Source: Planctomycetota bacterium
GTDB lineage: Bacteria > Planctomycetota > MHYJ01 > JACPRB01
Assembly (NCBI GenBank): GCA_016209705.1
Contig: JACQVR010000134.1
Location: 1 to 64,000 of the forward strand
DNA: 64,000 nucleotides
Reading direction: 5' to 3'
In this document: positions 18,237-25,523 of the stretch, piece by piece
Position numbering within the stretch: the stretch's first letter is position 1
Layout: each line of letters starts with the position of its first letter
The notes under the pieces: model-generated
What the model was told of the DNA's origin: nothing
Seen by the model: only the letters and a program-made list of their open reading frames with translations
Database searches by the model: none
Program-made: the position numbers and the translations under genes

Positions 18237-21200
18237 ATGAATGACTTCAAGCAGGCGCCGATCCCCGACGGGTTCGAACGCCCCGCAGACCGCCAGCTTT
18301 TCGATTTTCACCGATACGACACCGCGCCCGGCCGCGGACTCGACGTCGGCACGTCCAACATCGTCGCCTCGGTCCGCCTGAACGATGGCGCGTCCCTCTA
18401 CAACATTCAGCATAACGCGTTCCTGGACGTCCGCTCCGACACGTTCACCCGCCAGGTGCTCATGAAGCTGGGCGTGGAGCACAGCATCCACGGTGAAAAA
18501 GGGTTCGTGGTCGGCGACCCGGCGTTCGAATTGGCCGACATCTTCGAGAAGAACACCCGCCGTCCGATGAAGGACGGGATGATCAGCCCGACCGAGCCGG
18601 AGGCGCTCATGATCGAACGGCTCGTCATCGGCCGGACGATCGGGAAACCCCGGGAGCCCGGCGAGGTGTGCGTCTACTCCGTGCCCGCGAACCCGATCGA
18701 CACGGAACGCAGCGTCGTCTATCACACGGGGTCCATCGAAGCCATCTTGCGCGACCTGGGGTATACCCCCAAAGCCCTGCTCAAAGGGCACGCGGTGGTG
18801 TTCGCCGAGCTGGGGACCGAGGATTACACCGGCATCGGCATTTCCTGCGGCGCCGGCATGTTCAACATCTGCATCGCGTACGAATCGCTTCCCGTCATGA
18901 CGTTCTCGACGTCGCGGGGCGGCGATTGGATCGACGACAACGTCGCCCATGCCGTCGGGCTGACCTCCAGCCAGGTATGCGCCATCAAGGAAAGCGGCGT
19001 GGACCTGAACCGGCCGCGCGACCGGATCGAGGAAGCGATCTGCCTCTACTACCGCAACCTGATCCACTATTCGCTGGAAGCCATCCGGCAGAAGTTCGAA
19101 AGCGTCCACCACATGCCGACGTTCACCCGCCCGGTCAGTTTGGTGTGCGCCGGCGGCACTTCGATGGTGAAGGGATTCATCGACATCTTCCGCAGCGAGT
19201 TCAACTCGATCAACTTTCCCATCGACGTGAAGGAGATCCGGCTCGCGCGCGATCCGCTGAGAACGGTGGCGCTCGGATGCCTGGAATACTCGCTCGAGGA
19301 GATGCGCGCGGGCGATATTCCCGCGCCGTCGGATCCTCCGACCCGCCCCACACCCGCCAGACCTTCCGGGAAAACGGAGCGGGTGGAGATCGTTCCAGGT
19401 CCGGAGCCTAAACCGCCGGCCGAGCCCCCGCTTCCCCGTACCCCGGTGCGCGGCTCCCTGGGCGCCATGTTCCGTGACCGCGTTCCGGGTGCGTCGTACA
19501 CAATCGGGGGCCGGGCCAGGCGACTATCCCAGCATGAGGGGGATGTGTCGAGTAACGGAACCGATGGACAGTCGGTCCGGCGATCGGTTCGCGTGGTCCC
19601 TGCCGCGGGAGCCAACGAGGTCACATCTCTGATCGGGACGCTCCGGGTGCTCCGGCGGCGCGGCTGGATTCTGATCTTGGTTTGGTTCGCCACGTTTGCG
19701 GCGGCGGCGGCCTTCGCGTTCACGCGGCCCAAATACTACCGTTCCGAGGCGATGATCGAGGTTGCCCCGGAGAAATCCTTGGTCGCCCCGGATGCGATCG
19801 GCGACTCGATCAGCCGAAGCTCCCACCTTTGGGAGAGCCACTTCCGGACGCAGGAGTCTCTGCTGCGCCGGCCCGGATTTCTCTCCCGGGTCCTCGATGC
19901 CCTGCCCGCCGAGAGCGTAGCGGAGTACCGATCGGCGTCCGATCCGGTCTTGAAGCTCTCTGAGGACTTGGAGGTCGATACGATTCCGGACACCTTCCTG
20001 ATACGAATCTCCCTTGATCATAAAAAGCCGGACCACGGTCCCGACATCGTTAACACCCTCGTTTCGCTCTATATCGAGGATGCCAACCAGCGGCTCGGGG
20101 ATTTGATGAATTCCGCCCTCAAGACGTTTCACGATCAGTCCCTTCCGTCCATCCACCAGAGGGTCGAAGAGTCCATCGCCCGGCTTCAGGAGTTCCATTC
20201 GAAGCAGGGGATCGGGGATCCGGAGGAACTGTACCTCTCGCTTCGAGACGCCAAGAGGAAGCTCGAGGGAAGACTGTTGGACGTGAAGGTGCGGCGCATC
20301 GAGCTCGCATCGAGTTCGGAACTCCGGCCGGAAGAATTCGCCTCGGGCGCGAAATCCTTCGTCATCGACCCGGAAAACCCGGATCAGCGGGTTGCGTCGC
20401 TGCCGGAGCTGGAAAGCGAACGCACGCGTCTGGAACTGGAGCTTGCCCGCCAGTCGGTGGCGCTCAAGGAGAAGCATCCCGCGATCGGGGCCTTGCGTCA
20501 GCAACTCGTCGTGGTGAACAATCTTATCGGCGGAACCGTCCAGACGGTCCTCCGGCTTGCCATCAAGCGTCGCGAGGAGCAGGTCGCGGCGCTGTTTCGC
20601 GAGGAACAGGCTCTCGTCAAGGAAGCAAAGCTGTTGGACGAGCGCCTTTCGGAAGCGCACAGTATGCTTGCCGATTTTGGGCTGCTCCAGGCGGAAGTCG
20701 AGGCCTCCAGGGAGCTTTACAACGCCTACCAGCGCAGACAAGGGGAGGTCAAGGCGAGTTCCGGAGCGGGTTTGACGAACGTCCGAGTGCTCGAACTGGC
20801 CCGGGCACCGCAGGAGCGTCGCCAGAAGCCGCACGTGCTGCTCGCGGTCGGGATGGTAGTTGGCCTGCTGCTGGGATCGTTGGCCGTACTCGTTGTCGAG
20901 CAGGTCGACGACAGGGTGGCGACCCCGATGCACGCGGAAACCGCCTTAGGCTTGGACCTGCTGGCCGTGGTCTCCCGGATGTCGGCGCCCCCCGGGCGGG
21001 GGGGGCAGCCGCTCGTTCCGGAGGACAACCCGATCACGGCGCCTCTGGAGCCATTCCGAAGGCTCAGATCAGAAGTGGCGGTGCGGATGCAGGAAAGCCC
21101 CGGGCCCAAGGTCATCGCGGTGGTGAGCGCCGGGTACGGCGAAGGGAAGTCTACCGTGGCGATCAACCTCGCCCGCGTGCTGGCGCTCGAGGGCCGGCAA

Positions 21201-21719
21201 GTGCTCCTGGTCGATGCGGACTTGCGCCAGCCGGCGTTGAAGGCGTTCCTGGGAAAGAGCAGCGGCCCGGGGCTCGAGGAGTATCTGAACGGCGGCCTCA
21301 CCCCCGGCCAATGCGTGCAGCCGAGCCGCATTGCCGGCGTGCACGTGATCGGGCCTTCCCGACCGTTCGAGGGATCGGCCGAAGTCGCCGGAACTACGCG
21401 GTTTCGCGCGATGTGGCCTACCCTCAGCCTGAACTACGACTTCGTCATCGTGGACACGAGCCCGATCGACCCCGTCTCGGAAACCGCGGTAGTCGCCAGC
21501 TACGCAGACGGAGCGATCTTCGTCGTAGCGGAGCAGGGTACCCGAGTCCGGGAGGCCAGAGGGGCCTGCAAGCGACTCGAAAACCACCAGGTCCGCATTC
21601 TGGGTCTCGTCATGAACCGGTCTTTATCCTGCATGGTCCCACGATCGGAACCGAAGCAGGCGCACCTCGATCCCGAAGAGGTAAGCGGCAACGGGACCGC
21701 CTTTATCAAAGTCGGTTAG
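18237..21719 (+). CDS. Actin-like ATPase joined to Wzc-type chain-length regulator/BY-kinase
   Basis: One uninterrupted 1160-residue frame. Residues ~30-360 show the actin/Hsp70 ATPase fold: phosphate-1 GLDVGTSNIVAS, phosphate-2 GIGISCGAGMFNICIA and adenosine motif LVCAGGTSMVKGF, as in MreB/ParM/FtsA-type filaments. Residues 370-470 are a Pro/Arg-rich linker. Residues ~475-895 are Wzz-like (TM ~478-498, long coiled coil, TM ~865-893). Residues ~930-1150 are a bacterial tyrosine kinase: Walker A AGYGEGKSTVAINLA (~964), Walker A' VLLVDADLRQP, Walker B FVIVDTSPI; the C-terminus lacks the usual tyrosine cluster. A GTG at 19545 preceded by GAGGGG could start a normal 725-residue Wzc, so these may be two genes sharing one open frame. 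The start at 18237 lacks a well-placed ribosome site. Confidence 0.8.
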   Translation: MNDFKQAPIPDGFERPADRQLFDFHRYDTAPGRGLDVGTSNIVASVRLNDGASLYNIQHNAFLDVRSDTFTRQVLMKLGVEHSIHGEKGFVVGDPAFELADIFEKNTRRPMKDGMISPTEPEALMIERLVIGRTIGKPREPGEVCVYSVPANPIDTERSVVYHTGSIEAILRDLGYTPKALLKGHAVVFAELGTEDYTGIGISCGAGMFNICIAYESLPVMTFSTSRGGDWIDDNVAHAVGLTSSQVCAIKESGVDLNRPRDRIEEAICLYYRNLIHYSLEAIRQKFESVHHMPTFTRPVSLVCAGGTSMVKGFIDIFRSEFNSINFPIDVKEIRLARDPLRTVALGCLEYSLEEMRAGDIPAPSDPPTRPTPARPSGKTERVEIVPGPEPKPPAEPPLPRTPVRGSLGAMFRDRVPGASYTIGGRARRLSQHEGDVSSNGTDGQSVRRSVRVVPAAGANEVTSLIGTLRVLRRRGWILILVWFATFAAAAAFAFTRPKYYRSEAMIEVAPEKSLVAPDAIGDSISRSSHLWESHFRTQESLLRRPGFLSRVLDALPAESVAEYRSASDPVLKLSEDLEVDTIPDTFLIRISLDHKKPDHGPDIVNTLVSLYIEDANQRLGDLMNSALKTFHDQSLPSIHQRVEESIARLQEFHSKQGIGDPEELYLSLRDAKRKLEGRLLDVKVRRIELASSSELRPEEFASGAKSFVIDPENPDQRVASLPELESERTRLELELARQSVALKEKHPAIGALRQQLVVVNNLIGGTVQTVLRLAIKRREEQVAALFREEQALVKEAKLLDERLSEAHSMLADFGLLQAEVEASRELYNAYQRRQGEVKASSGAGLTNVRVLELARAPQERRQKPHVLLAVGMVVGLLLGSLAVLVVEQVDDRVATPMHAETALGLDLLAVVSRMSAPPGRGGQPLVPEDNPITAPLEPFRRLRSEVAVRMQESPGPKVIAVVSAGYGEGKSTVAINLARVLALEGRQVLLVDADLRQPALKAFLGKSSGPGLEEYLNGGLTPGQCVQPSRIAGVHVIGPSRPFEGSAEVAGTTRFRAMWPTLSLNYDFVIVDTSPIDPVSETAVVASYADGAIFVVAEQGTRVREARGACKRLENHQVRILGLVMNRSLSCMVPRSEPKQAHLDPEEVSGNGTAFIKVG
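19427..19537 (+). repeat. Imperfect direct repeat, copy B (in coding frame)
   Basis: The counterpart of 18090-18202, here translated in frame as the linker between the actin-like and Wzc-like parts. It keeps the -10 block CGTACACAA (19491-19499) but the -35 is changed to CGTGACC. A GAGGGG-gat-GTG at its end could be the original ribosome site and start of a separate Wzc gene. Confidence 0.8.
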
Positions 21720-21856
21720 CCGGTAATGCCACGCTCGGCGAGCCGCGCGCGCAACAGAGACCCGGATGTTCGTCGGTCGTCCTGTGGCGGCGAAATCATC
21801 GGGAAGCGCTGGTCTCCCGCCGGCCGGGCACGGAGCCCTTCGTGTGGCAGGTGGGG

Positions 21857-22006
21857 CGTTCCGAAACGAACTTCTTCATGGTCCTCTCGACCGACAAGGC
21901 GGTCAACCTGACCCGCATGAGGGGGTCGGCCCAGCGCTCCGTCGAGCTCAAGGGAGATTTCAAAAGGATGCTTGAAATCATCATGGCGGAGAAGGAGGGG
22001 GTCTGA
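21857..22006 (+). pseudogene. Remnant of a CapD/WbpM dehydratase gene
   Basis: The frame reads FFMVLSTDKAVNLTRMRGSA followed shortly by VELKGDFKRMLEIIMAEKEGV. The first block matches the active-site segment of the dehydratase at 9145 (FILISTDKAVNPSCVMGAT); the second matches its extreme C-terminus (YRLKGDFGQML). About 165 codons between them are missing, so this is an internally deleted fragment. An ATG at 21878 would give a 42-residue peptide. Its TGA overlaps the flippase ATG (TGATG), so the remnant may still be translated to couple the flippase gene to the operon (inference). Confidence 0.65.
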
Positions 22007-23499
22007 TGGCCGGAGCGTGCCTCGCGGACGCCTCGGTAACGCCCGCGCCCCTGTCCGTGCGCCGGGGTTTCGCGTGGACGCTGGCGGGGTACTTGGCGCT
22101 CATGCTCTGCCAGTGGGGGATGCTGGAAATCTTGGTCCGATTCGGCTCCAAGGAGCAGGCGGGGCAGTTCGCTTTAGCATTGACGATCACCACCCCCATC
22201 GTGTTGTTCACGAGCATGGGGCTGCGGCGGGTGTATGCGACGGATGCGAAAGCCGAATTCCGGTTCGGGGATTACTTCGGTCTGCGGATATTCGGCAATG
22301 TCGCGGCCTTGGGATTCGTCGCACTGGTGGCCTGGGCGGGCGGATTCCGGGCCGAACTCGCCTTCGTGATCTTGGCCATGGGAATGGCCAAGGTGGTCGA
22401 GGCCACCGGGGACATTCTTCACGGGCTCTACCAGCATCGCGGACGCATCGACATCGGAGCGCGCGCCACGCTGTTCCGCGGCCCCTTCGCGCTGGCCGGG
22501 TTCGCCGCGGCGTTCCTGGTCACCCGGGACGTATTTTGGGGCATCGTCGGCATGGGGGCGGGCGGACTGGCGATTCTGATTTCTTACGAGTGGCTTTGGA
22601 CGTCGAGATTTCTCAGGGCCTCGAGCCCCGATTCGGATCAGGCGCGGGCGGGTCGCGGCGGATCGTTTCGGGCGATGGCGTGTCTTTCGAGGGTTGCCCT
22701 TCCTTTAGGGTTGGTCGCTCTGCCGACCTCGCTCAGGGGCAGTATTCCGGTCTGGGTGATCGCGGCTGTGCTCGGCGAGGGGGCGGTAGGGCTGTTCGTG
22801 CCGCTCGCGTACTTCCACGCGGCCAGCAATCGGATCGTGAGCGCGCTGGGTGAGGCGGCCGCGGCGCGGCTGGCGGCGCGCTTCGTGGCCGGGCCCGAGG
22901 CGGATTTCAGACGCTTGATCGCGAGGATGCTCGCGGTCGCGGCGGCGATCGGCGCGGTCGGGGTGGTCGGCGCGCTCGTCGCCGGCCGGCCGTTGCTGCG
23001 CCTGTTGTATGGGGCCGAATACGCCGGCGAGAACCGCGTCCTGGTGATCCTCATGGCGGCGGCATGCGTCGCGAATCTCCAGACGGCGCTTGATTACGCG
23101 ATGACCTCCTTGCGCAATCTGCGGATCCAGCCCTATCTCTACGTGGGTGGCGCACTCCTTCTGCTGCTGCTCTGCGTCGTGCTCGTTCCTTGGGCGGGCC
23201 TGCCAGGCGCCGCTCTGGCGCTCGGCATCGCCTCGACGGGCGAACTGATCGCTTCCGGCGGGGCGGTCGCTTGGTCGCTGCGGCGCCGGCGGGTCGCTTC
23301 GTCGCCCCCGACCTTAGGGGCCCATGACGTCCTCTCTTCAGGCGCGGACCGCGCCCTTCGATTCGAGGAGCCATGGCGCTCCGGCTTTGGCGATTTGACT
23401 CCACCTTCCCTGGCTGACCCTGCACCGCGAGTACAACGGGACGTGCACGGAGTTCCATGCGCGAGGTATCCCACGGAACGAGGCCCGATGAGGCATTGA
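22006..23499 (+). CDS. Wzx-like polysaccharide flippase
   Basis: A 497-residue polytopic protein with about 12-14 hydrophobic segments, of the oligosaccharide flippase / MATE-like exporter superfamily (MVF group). It would move the undecaprenyl-linked repeat unit to the periplasm. The N-terminal region reads RRGFAWTLAGYLALMLCQWG, with further helices to YVGGALLLLLLCVVLVPWAGLPGAAL, typical of Wzx. The last ~60 residues are hydrophilic and probably cytoplasmic. Its start is coupled (TGATG) to the dehydratase remnant, and its stop overlaps the start of the second polymerase in the same way. Specificity cannot be judged from sequence. Confidence 0.85.
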   Translation: MAGACLADASVTPAPLSVRRGFAWTLAGYLALMLCQWGMLEILVRFGSKEQAGQFALALTITTPIVLFTSMGLRRVYATDAKAEFRFGDYFGLRIFGNVAALGFVALVAWAGGFRAELAFVILAMGMAKVVEATGDILHGLYQHRGRIDIGARATLFRGPFALAGFAAAFLVTRDVFWGIVGMGAGGLAILISYEWLWTSRFLRASSPDSDQARAGRGGSFRAMACLSRVALPLGLVALPTSLRGSIPVWVIAAVLGEGAVGLFVPLAYFHAASNRIVSALGEAAAARLAARFVAGPEADFRRLIARMLAVAAAIGAVGVVGALVAGRPLLRLLYGAEYAGENRVLVILMAAACVANLQTALDYAMTSLRNLRIQPYLYVGGALLLLLLCVVLVPWAGLPGAALALGIASTGELIASGGAVAWSLRRRRVASSPPTLGAHDVLSSGADRALRFEEPWRSGFGDLTPPSLADPAPRVQRDVHGVPCARYPTERGPMRH

Positions 23500-24848
23500 T
23501 GCGGTCCTTGGCCGAAACCAGGAAGTCATCATTATTCGTCGCCTCGGGCGCGATGGCGCGCGCGGAGGGAACGGCAGAGAACCGTCCGTCCTCTCAGACC
23601 GCGACGTACGAAACCCGTGTCAATTGCGCTCTCGCCCTGGGCATCGGCCTGCTTCTTGCCGTGCTGACATTGAGGACCGAATACGCCGAGCCCCGAGTCT
23701 TTTCGATGTCCCGCGTCGTCCCAGTGGACTTGGTGTGCACCGCGTTTCTTGCCGTCCTCTTCTTGCGGCACCGGATGGCCGCGCCGCCGTGGCCGGCGCT
23801 CCTCTACGTGGCCGCCGTGGTGCTCTCCCTTGTGCCCGGGTTGGTGATGACGGGAGGCGGAGAGTCCAAGGTGTGCATGGAATTTCTGGCCCGCCTCATG
23901 GCTTTCTGTTTCTACCTCGCGGGCCTGAATATCGGGGCGTCAGGGACTCTGATCCGGTGGCTGATAGGGGGCCTGTGTATGGGGGTCTTTGCGGAAGCGG
24001 TGGTGGTGGTGCACGATGCGATGGGCCCATCGCAGTGGTTTCCAGATCCGATGGATGGGCGGGTCCGCGGGACGTTCAAAGCGAACGGGCAGCTCGGAGC
24101 GTACGGATTCTGCGCGGCGGGACTGTTGGCGACCTTCGGGGTGACTTTGGGCGCTCCCCTGTTTCGGAGGCTGTGCGTCATCGCCGCGCCCGTGGCGGCG
24201 TCGTTCGTTTTTTTTGCGTCGCGGCGGACCGGCATGATTTCGGTGGCTGTGTGGGGCGTGGTGTTCGCCGTGCTGGCGTGGAGGTTCGCGGGAGAGCGAT
24301 TCTACAAAGCGTTTGTAGGGGCTTTGCTGGCGACGCTGGTGCTCTTAGCCGCCTTCTGGGACCAAGCGTCCTCCTCGTTCGCCGGACGACGCTTGGCCTC
24401 GGCCATGGAGAGCCTCGACAAGCGCGAGAGTTTCCTGCAGGACCAGTTGAGGGACACGATCCGGACGGTGGATCAATGGTTTCCCTTCGGGTTTGGGGTG
24501 GGCCTGGGAAGCCGCATCAACGCGGAGGGCGTGAAGCGGCACGAGGTCCACAACGGCCTCTTGGCGGTTTTGGTCGAACTCGGAGTGTTCGGTCTGCTGG
24601 GCTTCCTGGGAATGTCGAGCTATCCGCTGCTCAAGCGGCGGTGGCACCAGCGCAGCCGCGACCACGAACTTCTGGGAGTGCTTCTAACGACGACCCTTGT
24701 CGCGAGTTTCATTTTCATGATCCATAACACGCTCTTCCGGGACCGGACCTTTCTGCTCTACCTTGGAATCGCCACGGCGATCGCGCAGAGGGAGAGCCTC
24801 TTGAGGGGCCCGTCCGGCCTCTTTCCGAACAAAGGCGAGGGGGCCTGA
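23499..24848 (+). CDS. O-antigen ligase/polymerase-like membrane protein (copy 2)
   Basis: A 449-residue multi-helix protein closely related to 11109-12563. Shared blocks include VPVDLVC.AFLAVL.LRHRMAAP, GRVRGTFKANGQLGAYGFCA, SRRTGMI, QWFPFGFGVG and EVHNGLLAVLVELGVFGLLGF. The family polymerises or ligates lipid-linked glycans in the periplasm. The start at 23499 overlaps the flippase stop as TGATG and has GAGG upstream; two other in-frame ATGs (23457, 23550) are possible. It ends the actin/Wzc-flippase-polymerase operon. Two such enzymes in one locus may mean two glycans, or one polymerase and one ligase. Confidence 0.85.
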   Translation: MRSLAETRKSSLFVASGAMARAEGTAENRPSSQTATYETRVNCALALGIGLLLAVLTLRTEYAEPRVFSMSRVVPVDLVCTAFLAVLFLRHRMAAPPWPALLYVAAVVLSLVPGLVMTGGGESKVCMEFLARLMAFCFYLAGLNIGASGTLIRWLIGGLCMGVFAEAVVVVHDAMGPSQWFPDPMDGRVRGTFKANGQLGAYGFCAAGLLATFGVTLGAPLFRRLCVIAAPVAASFVFFASRRTGMISVAVWGVVFAVLAWRFAGERFYKAFVGALLATLVLLAAFWDQASSSFAGRRLASAMESLDKRESFLQDQLRDTIRTVDQWFPFGFGVGLGSRINAEGVKRHEVHNGLLAVLVELGVFGLLGFLGMSSYPLLKRRWHQRSRDHELLGVLLTTTLVASFIFMIHNTLFRDRTFLLYLGIATAIAQRESLLRGPSGLFPNKGEGA

Positions 24849-24940
24849 AGAAAACTTCCGGCCCTCGGTCCGCTGAAAAGAGCGGCGGAGCGCAGCCCGC
24901 CGGCTGATCGTTGATCCCCCCCGGTTTTTTTACCCGCCCC

Positions 24941-24968
24941 TTGACATGCACCATATTTCTTGTATTCT
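24941..24968 (+). promoter_or_regulatory. Sigma-70-type promoter
   Basis: TTGACA (24941-24946), 16-base AT-rich spacer, TATTCT (24963-24968). The stretch is strikingly AT-rich for this genome. A similar TTGACA-N16-TATAAC precedes the related gene at 35272. Confidence 0.6.
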
Positions 24969-25232
24969 ACCGCATCAAAAATGCAGCCTCGCGCCGTTGC
25001 CAAAGAAGGGGGAGCCGACCCGGTGCGAGCCCCCCTCCGGACCTCGCGCGGCCGCCCGCCTATCCTCGGAATTTCGTGGCCTTGAAGGAAAGCGTTTTCT
25101 TGTAAGCGAGTAGCGATAGATAGGAAGAACCTCGGGCGGATCGTCATCGGACGGGGTATGACCCGGATCTGACGGTTCAGGACGGGATTGGGGACTGAGG
25201 CGTCGGTCGAGGATTGGCGCGCACCCGCAGAA

Positions 25233-25255
25233 GGGGCTGTGGGATTTGCAGCCCC
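25233..25255 (+). promoter_or_regulatory. Leader hairpin
   Basis: GGGGCTG and CAGCCCC form a 7-bp stem around a 9-base loop inside the long leader of the following gene. No U-tract follows, so it is not an obvious terminator; function unknown. Confidence 0.3.
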
Positions 25256-25523
25256 GGCGCGACCATCCGACGCGCCCGTACACGGGCGCTCACGCAATTC
25301 ATCTCCGCCGCTTCACACCTGCCCTGAAGCCCTTTGATCCACCAGCGAACATTCTCCGGCCCGGAGAGCCGGTCGCTCTCTGGCCGCCCGGAGGCGCTCC
25401 GATCCACGACTTCCCAGGAAGCTGCCCGCGCTTGGAAGGGAGAAGGCGATGGACTCGTGAGACGCGCGTTCTGTCCGTGTGGCCGAATGACCGAATTCTC
25501 AACCGTGGATTAGGGGGTTCTCC

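Larger units (their letters stand above)
24849..25523. other. 675-bp intergenic region with long leader
   Basis: Begins with a T-run (24925-24931) that may end the upstream operon. A sigma-70-type promoter lies at 24941-24968. The ~550 bases after it before the next start form an unusually long untranslated leader, with a GGGGCTG/CAGCCCC hairpin at 25233-25255. I see no credible gene in it. Confidence 0.55.
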
